Below are positions 40,852 to 49,853 of a DNA stretch of 64,000 bases, piece by piece (the stretch's first letter is position 1; the number at the start of each line of letters is the position of its first letter). The notes under the pieces are model-generated. The model ran no database searches. It saw nothing but the letters and a program-made list of their open reading frames with translations, and was not told where the DNA came from. Source of the stretch: Clostridia bacterium. GTDB lineage: Bacteria; Bacillota; Clostridia; Oscillospirales; CAG-272. The stretch is from assembly GCA_017411745.1 (NCBI GenBank), contig JAFQPM010000033.1:1-64000 (forward strand), read 5' to 3'. The position numbers and the translations under genes were made by a program.

Positions 40852-42612
40852 TTATCTGCTTGTTTCAGCAATAAATTCATCGATCTTATCAGCTATAACC
40901 TGTAGACTCTTTCTCCAGAATTCAGGCTTTGTCAGATCTATTCCCGCGATATTTGCAACATTCTCAACCGTATCTACCGTGGTAGCCTTAAGCAGAGCGC
41001 GGTATTTGGGCAGAAACGCCTCTCCCTCCTCGAGATATTTCGCGTAAAGTCCGCGAGAGAAAAGACCGCCAAACGCATAGGGGAAGTTATAATAACTGAG
41101 TCCCGCGCTGTAGTAGTGGCTCTTGCAGCACCACATATAAGGATGGAGATATTCGGGGTCAAGTGCGTCGCCAAACGACTCCTTCTGCGCGTTTATCATA
41201 ATATTTTCAAGATCCTTTGCAAACATAAAGGTGTTCTTACGGCGACGAATGACCTCATCTTCAAAGAGAAATCTCGAATAAATGTCAACTATGATCTGCG
41301 TGCAATCCTGGATCTGACTCTCAATAAGCTGTATCTTTTCTTCGCCCGAGGATTTTGCTATAGCATCGTTAACGATTATAAGCTCGTTGAAATTGGAAGC
41401 AGTCTCGGCAACGGGCATAGTGTATCCTGTATTGAGAGGACGGTGGTCCTGTATCATCATTCCATGATATGCATGACCGAGCTCGTGAGCAAGAGTAACC
41501 ACCGAGCCAAAGCTACCCGAGAAGTTGGTCAGAACTCGGCTCTGCTTGAGGAAGGGAAGATTGGAGCAGAACGCGCCACCGACCTTACCGGGACGGGAAT
41601 AGAAGTCTATCCACTCGTTCTTGAATGCCTCGTCTACCATCTCTGCAAGATCGGGCGCAAAGCTCTCGAAGTGCTCGACAAGATATTTGTGTGCTTCTTG
41701 TGCCGTAAAGACTTTTTCTCCTGCATTGCCCATAGGTGCCAAAATCTCGTACCAGGGCAGACCGTTCTCATAGCCGAGCAAAGTCGCCTTATGTTTGAGA
41801 TACTGGCGGAACTTGGGAAGATACTCGCGCATAGCTTCAAGCATTGCGTCAAGCGTTGCTCTCTGCATTCTCGAATGCTCGAGAGTCATATCGAGAGGAC
41901 TTGCATATCCGCGAAGCTCCGCCTCGGTGTTGACCTGAGCCTTTATGCTGTTGAGTGCGAATGCGACGGAATCCTTGTATTTACTGTAGCAGGCAAGTTC
42001 TGCTTCATAAGCAGCTTTTCTTTCGGCGGCATCGTTGCTCTCCGCAAGACCGCGGATAGACGCAAGAGTGGTCTTTTCACCCTTATAATCCACCTCAACA
42101 GTGGCGGTGAGATAAGAGAAAAGATCTCCCCATGCGCGACCGCCGGAAACATTCATTTTTGCGAACACGGCCTCGGCGTCATCGCTCATATTGTGGGAAA
42201 CAGATTGTTTTATTTCGCCAAAATAAAAGGAATATTCCGCAAGCACGTCGTCCTTGGCTATAATTTCATTGATATCCTCTATATTGCCCACATATTTTTC
42301 AAACATGACGTTTTCCTTTGCCATGCCAGACATAAGCATCTGAATTTTCGTCTGAGGAACCGAAACCTCCGAGTCGGCGCTGTTTGTCGAACGGCGAAGG
42401 CTGAAATATCCACTCAAACGGCGCACGAGAAGAGAAATCGTTTCTTTCAGATCTATGATTTTGCGAAGTGTACCGACCGTATCGTCATATGAAAGCGTGG
42501 AAATGACGGATTTATAGTCTGCAACTGCTCCTTCGAGCTTTTTCATATCGTTCTCGAGTGCCGGGTCATTCATTCCCTTGTAAAAAACGTCAAGTGACCA
42601 TTCGTTATACAT
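40852..42612 (-). CDS. pepF: Oligoendopeptidase F (M3 family metallopeptidase)
   Basis: 586 aa. The zinc-binding motif HELGHAYHG (HExxH) is in VVTLAHELGHAYHGMMIQ, and the third ligand region is ETASNFNELIIVNDA downstream. It cleaves short peptides (about 7-17 residues) in the cytosol, so it fits well with the opp peptide importer elsewhere in the window. The N-terminal half is the usual helical lid (LSGYFSLRRSTNSADSEV). AAGGAG precedes the ATG at 42612. It is the last gene of a minus-strand run: mnmE, ymdB, zinc-ribbon protein, pepF. Confidence 0.95.
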   Translation of the reverse strand: MYNEWSLDVFYKGMNDPALENDMKKLEGAVADYKSVISTLSYDDTVGTLRKIIDLKETISLLVRRLSGYFSLRRSTNSADSEVSVPQTKIQMLMSGMAKENVMFEKYVGNIEDINEIIAKDDVLAEYSFYFGEIKQSVSHNMSDDAEAVFAKMNVSGGRAWGDLFSYLTATVEVDYKGEKTTLASIRGLAESNDAAERKAAYEAELACYSKYKDSVAFALNSIKAQVNTEAELRGYASPLDMTLEHSRMQRATLDAMLEAMREYLPKFRQYLKHKATLLGYENGLPWYEILAPMGNAGEKVFTAQEAHKYLVEHFESFAPDLAEMVDEAFKNEWIDFYSRPGKVGGAFCSNLPFLKQSRVLTNFSGSFGSVVTLAHELGHAYHGMMIQDHRPLNTGYTMPVAETASNFNELIIVNDAIAKSSGEEKIQLIESQIQDCTQIIVDIYSRFLFEDEVIRRRKNTFMFAKDLENIMINAQKESFGDALDPEYLHPYMWCCKSHYYSAGLSYYNFPYAFGGLFSRGLYAKYLEEGEAFLPKYRALLKATTVDTVENVANIAGIDLTKPEFWRKSLQVIADKIDEFIAETSR

Positions 42613-42647
42613 ATAAATTCTCCTTTTAGGTAGCTTTATTTTATGCT

Positions 42648-43409
42648 TTATTGCACGATCTCAATATACGCTACGTTTATGCAGATTCCTGTCTTTACGT
42701 TATATTGAGCGTCGTATACCTCTTTTTCCCCTGCACCCTCGCCGTATATGACTATCTCATCACCCACGGCATAGTTGCAGATCTCGTCCTGCGAGCAATC
42801 GCGGATCATTATCTGATATTTTCCGTCGGAATCGGAGCAAAAATAATACGTAGTGTATTTGTAACCTTCAACGTCAACGAATTTTTCGGTAACGACCAGA
42901 GTCATCGTTACAAATTCGTCTTCATATCGGTCGGCGTGTCTGTAATAATCTTCAACGCTTACAGTTTCACATTTTGCGATATATTCCTCACGGGATAAGG
43001 AAGTGTCAACGGGCTTGTCAAAAATATTCATTATTCCTGAAAGAATAGAAAGCCCAAAGGTTGACAGCAGTAGCCATACAACTCCAATAACTACCACGGT
43101 TATTTTCTTTGACTTTTCGTGAGGGCTTGTAACAAGCAGAATAATACCAATTATCGGCGAAAAGATCAGCGCCAGAATTATGCACCACCAGCTGTGATAC
43201 CACGACACGAAGGTCACTCTTCCTGAATCGCCGCGGCGGCGCTTGGGCGGCTTTACCTTCGCTCTGTTTCCCGCGCGCATCTCCTCGGGGCATTCCTTGC
43301 CGCACAAGGGACAGTTGTCGCCTGCAAAAAAGCATCTGCAATCGGGGCATTTATTAAGATCGGGTCTGTCGAGCTCACTCGAATCGTGAGCGCCAAGCAT
43401 GCGTCCCAT
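42648..43409 (-). CDS. Zinc-ribbon membrane protein with OB-fold-like domain
   Basis: 253 aa. N-terminal zinc ribbon CPDCRCFFAGDNCPLCG (two CxxC pairs, residues about 21-37), a basic linker KVKPPKRRRG, two adjacent membrane spans (about 74-94 and 102-124) and an outside domain. That domain, with DRYEDEFVTMTLVVTEKFVD, YYFCSDSDGKYQIMIRD and YAVGDEIVIYGEGAG, looks like the small OB-fold of tRNA_anti-like lipoproteins. Function unknown. The domain mix (cytosolic zinc ribbon, membrane hairpin, outside OB-fold) is seen in several Clostridia proteins. It sits between ymdB and pepF with short gaps. Confidence 0.7.
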   Translation of the reverse strand: MGRMLGAHDSSELDRPDLNKCPDCRCFFAGDNCPLCGKECPEEMRAGNRAKVKPPKRRRGDSGRVTFVSWYHSWWCIILALIFSPIIGIILLVTSPHEKSKKITVVVIGVVWLLLSTFGLSILSGIMNIFDKPVDTSLSREEYIAKCETVSVEDYYRHADRYEDEFVTMTLVVTEKFVDVEGYKYTTYYFCSDSDGKYQIMIRDCSQDEICNYAVGDEIVIYGEGAGEKEVYDAQYNVKTGICINVAYIEIVQ

Positions 43410-43439
43410 ATAAAACTCCTCTCAGTGTTTTACAAAAAA

Positions 43440-44207
43440 TTAAAATCTTATTCTCGAGATCTTCGTCATTTTTTCACCGTCAGTCTCAAAGATCACGGCG
43501 TCAGCCTTGATCTCTCCGTCAGCGACGATAAATTGAGACGGCATGTGCATTCTCATTTTTCGAAGCACGCGCTCGCTGTCCGTGCCGAGAATTCCATTCA
43601 CGGGGCCTGTCATTCCAAGATCGGTGACGTACGCCGTGCCGCCCGGAAGGATCTGACAGTCGGCAGTGGCGACGTGAGTGTGCGTGCCGAAGATCATATT
43701 GATCTTGCCGTCGAAAACGCGCGCCATCGCGTATTTTTCAGAGGTTGCCTCAGCGTGAAAGTCCAGCAGGGAAAGATCGTATTCTCCCTCCTCGCGCGCA
43801 AGTATGTATTCAACAGCCTCAAAGGGATCGGCAAGCGGCTCCATAAAAGCCACGCCCTGAACGTTTATGCAAAGCAATCTGTATCCGCAAACGTCGACCG
43901 TCGTGTAAGAGCAGCCGGGAGCGTTTCCGGGGTAGTTTGCGGGTCTGATTATCTTGTCTGGATTGTCGTCAAGAAAATTATACAGATCTCGCTTCGACCA
44001 GGTGTGATTTCCCATAGTGATGAGATCCACACCCGAATCAAGTATCTTTTGGGCATCGGAGGCGCTAAGACCGTGTATTTCGGTAGCATTTTCGCCGTTA
44101 GCCACGACGAAATCTATACCAAGCTTGCGCCTGATCCCCCACAAATTTTGTTTTAAATGCTCTATCGCCCGAACACCGACGATATCGCCTATGGCAAGTA
44201 TTTTCAT
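43440..44207 (-). CDS. ymdB: YmdB-family metallophosphoesterase
   Basis: 255 aa, the family length. Known role in Bacillus: a phosphodiesterase acting on 2',3'-cyclic nucleotides that affects biofilm and sporulation choices. Metal-binding motifs are MKILAIGDIVG at the start, VANGENATEIHGLS, DLITMGNHTWSKRD (GNH), LLDFHAEATSEK (H) and GTHTHVATAD (GTHTH). All expected ligands are present. The third residue group after GDIVG is VRAIEHL rather than the more usual KPGR, a mild divergence. It lies 22 bases after mnmE. Confidence 0.93.
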   Translation of the reverse strand: MKILAIGDIVGVRAIEHLKQNLWGIRRKLGIDFVVANGENATEIHGLSASDAQKILDSGVDLITMGNHTWSKRDLYNFLDDNPDKIIRPANYPGNAPGCSYTTVDVCGYRLLCINVQGVAFMEPLADPFEAVEYILAREEGEYDLSLLDFHAEATSEKYAMARVFDGKINMIFGTHTHVATADCQILPGGTAYVTDLGMTGPVNGILGTDSERVLRKMRMHMPSQFIVADGEIKADAVIFETDGEKMTKISRIRF

Positions 44208-44228
44208 TTCAAAATCTTTCTATATTAA

Positions 44229-45620
44229 TTACTTTCCTACGCAAAAATTAGCGAAAATTCGAGAAACGATATCCTCGGATACCGTTCTTCCGTCAAGCTC
44301 ACCGAGGGCAGAGAGCGTGTTTTCGATCTCCGCACAGCAGATCTCAAGAGGCAGCTCTGCCGAAATTGCATTGACTGCGATCTCAAGTGCCTCAATAGCT
44401 GATCCGACGGATGCCGCTTGACGCGCGTTGGATATGATAGCGTCGCTGCCCGTGTCGAGATCGTTGTCAATATATAACTGTTCTATCAAAAAAGCAAGCT
44501 TGTCAAATCCGTTGCCCGACTCCGCAGAGACCTGACAGATATGATCAAAATTCGACAAAAGACCATTTACCTCGGGCAATATTCCAAGATCGCTCTTATT
44601 CACTATAGCAATTTTGACTCCGCCCAGCGTTTGCAAATATTCAACAAACTCCGAATCCTTTTCGTCGGGGACTCGACTTCCGTCAAACACCGCCAATACA
44701 AGCTCCGCAGACTCTGCCGTTTGGCGAGCGCGATCTATTCCGATCTTTTCGACTACGTCACCCGACTCGCGAAGGCCCGCGGTATCGGAAAGACGCAAAA
44801 TAACTCTGCCAAGCTTTGCAGTCTCTGTCAACACGTCGCGCGTCGTTCCCTCAATATCGGTGACTATCGCCGCATCTCTGCCGACTATTCTGTTATAGAG
44901 CGAGCTTTTGCCCGCGTTTGTTCTTCCTAAAATGACCGTGGGTATGCCTCCCATAACGGCTCGTCCCGTGGAATAGGTGTTTGACAGCCTTTTTAGTCTG
45001 TCGAGATTTTCTTTGGCAACCGACAGAGCTTCCTCTTGGCTGATGTCGGCAAGATCCTCGTCGGGATAGTCGATGTGGGCGTATATAGCCGCAAGCACGT
45101 CGCAAAGCGAGTTGTATATTTCTCCGACCGCGCCCGACAAAACGCCCTTCATTCCCGAACGGGCAAGCATTATCTGCTCGTCGGTCTGTGCCTCAAGTAG
45201 ATCGCCAAGCGCCTCCGCACTCGTAAGACTCATCTTGCCATTTATAAACGACCGCTTGGTGAACTCACCCGGCATAGCCATTCTTGCTCCCGCCATAAGC
45301 AGAGCAGAGAGCACCTTTTGAGTCACCAACACTCCGCCGTGGCAGGATATCTCAACCGTGTCCTCGCCCGTGAACGAATTAGGCGCACGAAAACAGACGG
45401 CAATTCCGTCGTCTATCTGCACCTTTTTGCCGTTTGAATTCTCAAAAATATAACCGTATACCGCCCGCGAGCTCGCCATGTCCTCAAGCGCCTTTCCGCT
45501 TTTAGCCTCAAATACCCTTGAAGCAACATTGATAGCATCCTCTCCCGAAACGCGAAGCACGGCAATGCCGCCCTTACCGTAAGGTGTGCTGATCGCGGCG
45601 ATAGTGTCAAGTTGATTCAT
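44229..45620 (-). CDS. mnmE: tRNA modification GTPase MnmE (TrmE)
   Basis: 463 aa. An N-terminal formyl-THF-binding domain starts LDTIAAISTPYGKGGIAVLR. Then come the helical domain and the inserted G domain with G1 GRTNAGKSSL, G2/G3 GTTRDVL and DTAGLRESGD, and G4 NKSD. The C-terminus ends CVGK, a variant of the family motif C(I/L)GK whose cysteine is essential. With MnmG it makes cmnm5U34 in tRNA. Unlike in most Bacillota it is not next to mnmG or khpB. It follows the HPr-like gene after a terminator hairpin, and no clear own promoter is visible. Confidence 0.96.
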   Translation of the reverse strand: MNQLDTIAAISTPYGKGGIAVLRVSGEDAINVASRVFEAKSGKALEDMASSRAVYGYIFENSNGKKVQIDDGIAVCFRAPNSFTGEDTVEISCHGGVLVTQKVLSALLMAGARMAMPGEFTKRSFINGKMSLTSAEALGDLLEAQTDEQIMLARSGMKGVLSGAVGEIYNSLCDVLAAIYAHIDYPDEDLADISQEEALSVAKENLDRLKRLSNTYSTGRAVMGGIPTVILGRTNAGKSSLYNRIVGRDAAIVTDIEGTTRDVLTETAKLGRVILRLSDTAGLRESGDVVEKIGIDRARQTAESAELVLAVFDGSRVPDEKDSEFVEYLQTLGGVKIAIVNKSDLGILPEVNGLLSNFDHICQVSAESGNGFDKLAFLIEQLYIDNDLDTGSDAIISNARQAASVGSAIEALEIAVNAISAELPLEICCAEIENTLSALGELDGRTVSEDIVSRIFANFCVGK

Positions 45621-45639
45621 AAAAAACCTCGAAATGTTA

Positions 45640-45662
45640 AAAGGCGGCTTGCGCCGCCCTCT
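45640..45662 (-). terminator. Terminator or attenuator between the HPr-like gene and mnmE
   Basis: On the minus strand, GGGCGGC-GCAA-GCCGCC is followed by TTTTAAC. Confidence 0.75.
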
Positions 45663-45672
45663 GATTTAAAAA

Positions 45673-45903
45673 TTACTCAACGATAAAGGGCTTGAGCTGC
45701 TCGTAGAGCTTATCTGCGCCTTTTTCGGACTCGTAGGTCAGCTTAATGGGCTGGCGAAGATCAAGGCTGAAAATACCGAGAATGGACTTTCCATCGACCT
45801 TGTATCTGCCCGACTCGAGATCTACGTCTCCGTCAAAGCCTATGAGAATATTAACGAGCTTATAAACGTCATTGATTTCTTTTACCTGAATATTAAGTGT
45901 CAT
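45673..45903 (-). CDS. HPr-like protein lacking the phospho-histidine
   Basis: 76 aa. The C-terminal two thirds match HPr: DVDLESGRYKVDGKSILGIF then SLDLRQPIKL, aligned with the NLxxxGKxVNLKSIMGVMSLGI block of PtsH. At the N-terminus, where HPr has GLHARPA with the phosphorylated His15, this protein reads VKEINDVYKLVNILIGF, with no histidine. So it is unlikely to carry phosphate in sugar uptake; a regulatory or structural role is inferred. The ATG at 45903 is chosen for the alignment and an AAAGG upstream. A consensus promoter precedes it and a terminator follows. Confidence 0.7.
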   Translation of the reverse strand: MTLNIQVKEINDVYKLVNILIGFDGDVDLESGRYKVDGKSILGIFSLDLRQPIKLTYESEKGADKLYEQLKPFIVE

Positions 45904-45960
45904 TTTTTTGTTCCTTTCTTCATTTTGATTAATGTATCCTTTATTGGACCCTCTGAAATT

Positions 45961-45989
45961 ATTATATAACATCAACGGGCTTTTGTCAA
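45961..45989 (-). promoter_or_regulatory. Promoter of the HPr-like gene
   Basis: On the minus strand, TTGACA (45989-45984), 17 bp, TATAAT (45966-45961). Confidence 0.9.
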
Positions 45990-46243
45990 TAGATAATTTG
46001 CGCCCAAAAGCACGCAGATTCGACGGCCGCAAATTTTAAAACCAAGTCAAGATCGAACCCATCCAAAAAAGTGCACAAAGGACAGACCCATTGACACACA
46101 AAGCAAATCAAGGTCGGGGCAAAACTGCAAAAATGTCGAAAAAACGCGCAAAGCCTCACCGCGTATGAGTTTGCGAGAAATTGCCTGTTGAAATCTCTGT
46201 TGAAAGTGTGGGAAACTCTTGGGCAATATGTACAAAAACAAGG
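45990..46243. other. Spacer between holA and the HPr-like gene
   Basis: No supported gene; only short overlapping frames in both directions. I see no clear terminator for holA here. Confidence 0.5.
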
Positions 46244-47269
46244 TCAGATAACGCAGATCAGCTTCTCAAGCACCGCATATCCGTCTCTCGAGGTCTTAAG
46301 TTCAAGATCTGCCTCCCGACATCTGCGGACCATGCTCTTGCACTCCTCGACCTTAGGACAGCTACGCAAGATCAGGGAGACCTTGTATTCGTGCATTTTC
46401 AAAACAGACGATATTTCACCCGAGGTCAATCCCTCGGCGCGCAACGACGAGATCGCAAGCATATCGCAAGCGGTCTTGGTGATCTCTGACATAATTATTA
46501 TCGGATCGGTCTTTCTGAGCTTGAAATCGCTGAGAATATTCAGCGCCTCGTTTTTTCGACCTGCTCCGATGGCATTGGTAAAGGCGAAGGCATCGTATTC
46601 GGCGGCAGGGACAGCGACCTTTTCAACGTCACCCTTTGTAACTTCGTTCCTTCCTGCAGAAAGCACGTAATATGACATTTTGTCGGTTTCAGAGGCAAGC
46701 GCAAACATATCTCTGCCGCAACGATCCACAACGTAGGCGCACACCTCGGGGGCAGCATATACTCCGTTGTGTTCAAAATGCTTGCCCACCCACACTGCAA
46801 GACGGTGAGGTGTGTTTTTTTCAAAATTAACGAGAGTCAAGTGCTCCCCAAGCTTTTTGAGAAGGGCAGAGGGCCGCTTCGGAAGTATGCCGGGATCCAG
46901 CCTGTCAGCCGCAACGCTGATGATGACCGTGTTGTAATCGTATTCTTCAAGCTGATCGAGCACAGCGCAGAGTGCGTCTATCTCCGATTGCTTCATCGCT
47001 CCGAGATCAAGCCCCGAGATAACGATGATCTTTCTGTCTGCCATCATCGGAAGCGGCATAAGCGCATCTAACAACGCGTCAGGGGAATAGGTAAAGGAGT
47101 CGAGTCTTATTTCATTAAAAAAGGCAAGGGAAGGATCGGGCGATATGGCCTCTATTGCAGTATTAACGGCAAAATTTTTCATATAATCCTCGTCGCCGAA
47201 AAACAAGTATGCCTTGTCGGGATCCGACTTGATCGCCTTGCGAAAATCCGCTTCCTTCATTATATCCAT
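46244..47269 (-). CDS. holA: DNA polymerase III delta subunit
   Basis: 341 aa. Clamp-loader delta: DKAYLFFGDEDYMKNFAVNT at the start (a decayed P-loop), RKIIVISGLDLGAMKQSE, DQLEEYDYNTVIISVAADRLD and a C-terminal helical domain for the collar with NEALNILSDFKLRKTDPIIIM. It opens the sliding clamp as part of the DnaX complex. Two start codons are close; 47269 was kept because AAGGAG is 10 bases upstream. A consensus promoter lies just before it. It is separated from mnmE and the HPr-like gene by about 340 bases and runs alone. Confidence 0.9.
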   Translation of the reverse strand: MDIMKEADFRKAIKSDPDKAYLFFGDEDYMKNFAVNTAIEAISPDPSLAFFNEIRLDSFTYSPDALLDALMPLPMMADRKIIVISGLDLGAMKQSEIDALCAVLDQLEEYDYNTVIISVAADRLDPGILPKRPSALLKKLGEHLTLVNFEKNTPHRLAVWVGKHFEHNGVYAAPEVCAYVVDRCGRDMFALASETDKMSYYVLSAGRNEVTKGDVEKVAVPAAEYDAFAFTNAIGAGRKNEALNILSDFKLRKTDPIIIMSEITKTACDMLAISSLRAEGLTSGEISSVLKMHEYKVSLILRSCPKVEECKSMVRRCREADLELKTSRDGYAVLEKLICVI

Positions 47270-47305
47270 ACGGCACGCACTCCTTTCTTCACAAAGTATA
47301 TGATA

Positions 47306-47334
47306 ATTATATCATTTTTCACTCACCAAGTCAA
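47306..47334 (-). promoter_or_regulatory. Promoter of holA
   Basis: On the minus strand, TTGACT (47334-47329), 17 bp, TATAAT (47311-47306). Confidence 0.86.
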
Positions 47335-47380
47335 GCAATTTGACAAAATGTTAATAAAGAGCAAAAATTTGATTATGCTA

Positions 47381-47409
47381 TTGACTTTCGGGTCAAAAAA
47401 TGTTATGAT
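47381..47409 (+). promoter_or_regulatory. Promoter of the MATE gene
   Basis: TTGACT (47381-47386), 17 bp, TATGAT (47404-47409). Confidence 0.82.
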
Positions 47410-47431
47410 AGTCCTGTTTGTGACAAAAATA

Positions 47432-47459
47432 AGATCATATATAATAGATCATATATAAT
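47432..47459 (+). repeat. 14-bp tandem repeat in the MATE leader
   Basis: AGATCATATATAAT occurs twice head to tail, about 20-50 bases after the promoter. Each unit has a small palindromic core (ATATAT), so it could be an operator or a slippage product. Confidence 0.6.
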
Positions 47460-47471
47460 AATGGAGAAAAA

Positions 47472-48890
47472 ATGTTCAAAAAGAAAAGAATGGCGGTAGC
47501 AAACGGCGCTCCCGCGGAGAACAAAATGGGCACGATGCCCATCAACAAGCTGCTTTTGAGTATGTCGTTGCCTATGGTTGCGTCAATGCTCGTTCAGGCG
47601 CTGTATAACATCGTAGATAGCTTGTTCGTTGCAAGGATCTCGGAAACTCAAAACGAGCTGACTGCGATCTCGCTTGCATTTGCGGCACAAAACTTTATAA
47701 TCGCCGTTGCAACGGGAACGGGAGTTGGCATAAACGCGCTTTTATCAAAGAGCCTTGGCGAAAAAGACCATGAAAAAGCGAACAAGATCGCGGCAAACGG
47801 CGTGTTTTTGGCGCTTTGCAGCTATATAGTCTTCCTCGTGCTCGGATTGACTTGTATAAGGGGCTATATGGGCTGGATGACCTCAAACGAAGCAGTCATC
47901 GGATTTGGCGAGGATTACCTTTCGATCTGCTATATCTGGTCTTTCGGCGTTTTCGGTCAGGTCGTTATGGAGCGATTGATGATCTCCACGGGTAAGACCT
48001 CGCTTGCGATGGCAACACAGGGTATCGGTGCCATCATAAATATTATACTCGACCCCATATTTATCTTTACGCTCGGACTTGGCATAAAGGGCGCGGCAAT
48101 AGCAACCGTTATCGGTCAGATCGTAGCTTTCCTTGCGGGCATCCTTCTCAATGCAAAATATAACACCGACATCAAGCTTTCCTTCAAGGGCTTCCGCCCT
48201 GACGGAAGAATAATCGGCAAAATATACGCTATCGGTGTCCCCTCGATAGTAATGGCGTCGATCGGCTCGGTAATGAACGTAATGTTCAACAGAGTTCTTG
48301 ACGGATTTTCAACTTTCGTCAAGGGAACAGAGCTGACTATCGGTCAGATAGCGCAGAATGCGTTCGGTGTCTATTTCAAGCTCCAAAGCTTTATATTCAT
48401 GCCCGTCTTTGGACTTAATAACGGAATCGTACCGATAGTTGCTTACAACTACGGCGCGCAGAAGCGCAAGAGAATGACGAAGACGGTCAAACTTGGAATA
48501 ATGTACGCCGTCGGCTATATGGCTCTCGGCTTGCTTGCCTTCCAGCTCTTTCCCGAGACCTTGCTCGGCTTGTTCAATATGCACGACACGGCATCGCTCT
48601 CTATTGCGGTTCCTTGCTTGAGAACGATCTCGCTGTCGTTTGTGTTCGCGGGATTCTGTATCATAATCGGCTCGGTATTCCAAGCACTTGGAAAGAGCAT
48701 ATATTCAATGTTCGTATCGATCGCGCGTCAGCTCGTCGTTCTCGTTCCCGTGGCGATCTTGCTCGCACAGCTTGGCGACGTTACTGCGGTCTGGTGGGCT
48801 TTCCCGATTGCGGAGATAATGTCGGTTATCGTCAGCGCAGTGTTTTTCGTGGTAGTTTATAGGTCGACGATCTCCAAAATACCCGAATAA
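47472..48890 (+). CDS. MATE family efflux transporter
   Basis: 472 aa with twelve predicted spans. It starts with a short tail and MPINKLLLSMSLPMVASMLV then QALYNIVDSLFVARISE, the first-span signature of the NorM/DinF-like group. The second half repeats this with GVPSIVMASIGSVMNVMFN and QNAFGVYFKLQSFIFMPVFG. It exports drugs or metabolites in exchange for sodium ions or protons; the substrate is unknown. It is divergent from holA and has its own promoter. No regulator gene is adjacent. Confidence 0.92.
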   Translation: MFKKKRMAVANGAPAENKMGTMPINKLLLSMSLPMVASMLVQALYNIVDSLFVARISETQNELTAISLAFAAQNFIIAVATGTGVGINALLSKSLGEKDHEKANKIAANGVFLALCSYIVFLVLGLTCIRGYMGWMTSNEAVIGFGEDYLSICYIWSFGVFGQVVMERLMISTGKTSLAMATQGIGAIINIILDPIFIFTLGLGIKGAAIATVIGQIVAFLAGILLNAKYNTDIKLSFKGFRPDGRIIGKIYAIGVPSIVMASIGSVMNVMFNRVLDGFSTFVKGTELTIGQIAQNAFGVYFKLQSFIFMPVFGLNNGIVPIVAYNYGAQKRKRMTKTVKLGIMYAVGYMALGLLAFQLFPETLLGLFNMHDTASLSIAVPCLRTISLSFVFAGFCIIIGSVFQALGKSIYSMFVSIARQLVVLVPVAILLAQLGDVTAVWWAFPIAEIMSVIVSAVFFVVVYRSTISKIPE

Positions 48891-48977
48891 AATCTTCAAA
48901 ACAATAAAAAAACGCGAAAAATTGTACTCCGTCGGTCAAAAGTATCGAAAAAAACAAAGAAAAATTTAGAAAAACAC

Positions 48978-49007
48978 TTGACAACGGGACAAGTTATCGT
49001 GTATAAT
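48978..49007 (+). promoter_or_regulatory. Promoter of the rpmH operon
   Basis: TTGACA (48978-48983), 18 bp, TATAAT (49002-49007). A leader of about 100 bases precedes rpmH. Confidence 0.9.
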
Positions 49008-49114
49008 ATAGGATGTCATTGTGTAAAAGCGTAAAATAGCCTATGTGCTGTTTCGGTTCACGTCGCGTGAGCTGTGACAAACGCTTCCGATTATTACTTA
49101 AGGAGGTGCAGCAA

Positions 49115-49249
49115 ATGCTCAGAACTTATCAACCCAAGAAGCGTCAGAGAAAAAAGGAGCATGGCTTCAGAAAGAGAATGAAGACTTCGGACGGCAGAGC
49201 CGTTTTGAAGAGACGCCGTGCAAAGGGCAGAAAGAGACTGACCCACTAA
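49115..49249 (+). CDS. rpmH: Ribosomal protein bL34
   Basis: 44 aa, complete: [20 protein letters not shown] followed by [20 protein letters not shown] and RLTH. This is the standard bL34 sequence of the large ribosomal subunit. The ATG at 49115 has AAGGAGG; the reading from 49043 is an artefact. It is the first gene of rpmH-rnpA-yidD-yidC-khpB, the order found beside dnaA and oriC in most bacteria, though dnaA is not seen upstream here: that side is occupied by the MATE gene. Confidence 0.98.
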   Translation: MLRTYQPKKRQRKKEHGFRKRMKTSDGRAVLKRRRAKGRKRLTH

Positions 49250-49292
49250 TCTCATTGTTTAAAACAAGTTGTTTTTGACAAATTGGCAAAAT

Positions 49293-49354
49293 AAAAACCG
49301 CCGATGACCGTTTCATTTCAAGATGATCTTGTATGTATGGCCATCGGGGTTTTT
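49293..49354 (+). terminator. Partial terminator between rpmH and rnpA
   Basis: AAAAACC-(G)-CCGATG (49293-49306, one bulged G) pairs with CATCGG-GGTTTTT (49342-49354) over a long loop. It likely lets rpmH be made in excess of rnpA. Confidence 0.65.
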
Positions 49355-49457
49355 AGCGTTAGAGAAAAATTGCGTCGCCGAGATCAGCTCGGCAAAGAAG
49401 AAAACAAAAATTTGACGGAAGCAAGCACAAAACACAAGCCGAAAATGAGGTAAGTCA

Positions 49458-49853
49458 ATGAAATTCCCTGCAATAAAAGAGCATCATCTTTATAATAAAG
49501 CGTATCGCTCGGGCAAGCATTTCTTCGGCAGATACGTATGCGTGTACGTCCTCAAGGATCTGCACGCCAATAAGCTCAAAAAGGAGCACCCGAAAAAGAT
49601 CCTCGTAAACCGTCTGGGGCTTTCGGTCTCAAAGAAGGTCGGGGGAGCAGTGCGCCGTAATCGCGCAAAGCGCATCATAAGAGCAGCGTATGCCGTAAAT
49701 AAAGATAGCTTGAAAAAGGGATTTTTAATAGTTATCAGCGCAAAGCCCGAGATAGTCGGCAAAAAGAGCGCCGATATAGCAAGGGAATTGAAATATGCAT
49801 TCTCCAAGCTTGATATGTTTGATGAAAGCCTCAAAAAAACCGAACGAAGATGA
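49458..49853 (+). CDS. rnpA: Ribonuclease P protein component
   Basis: 131 aa. The RNR motif GAVRRNRAKRIIRAAYAV binds the RNase P RNA and is intact. LGLSVSKKVG is the other family block, and it begins KFPAIKEHHLYNKAYRSGK. It helps the catalytic RNA trim 5' ends of tRNAs. It overlaps yidD by 4 bases (ATGA), which couples their translation. An insert of some 10 residues (LKDLHANKLKKEHPKK) lies between the first strands and is a minor length variation. Confidence 0.96.
   Translation: MKFPAIKEHHLYNKAYRSGKHFFGRYVCVYVLKDLHANKLKKEHPKKILVNRLGLSVSKKVGGAVRRNRAKRIIRAAYAVNKDSLKKGFLIVISAKPEIVGKKSADIARELKYAFSKLDMFDESLKKTERR

Noticed and set aside
41116..42492. A 458-codon plus-strand open frame antisense to pepF
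   Set aside because: Shadow of the pepF codon pattern; no motif or start signal, whereas pepF has the HExxH site.
48891..49114. Origin of replication or dnaA upstream of rpmH
   Set aside because: No dnaA frame and no cluster of TTATCCACA-type boxes is visible; the gap holds a promoter and leader only.
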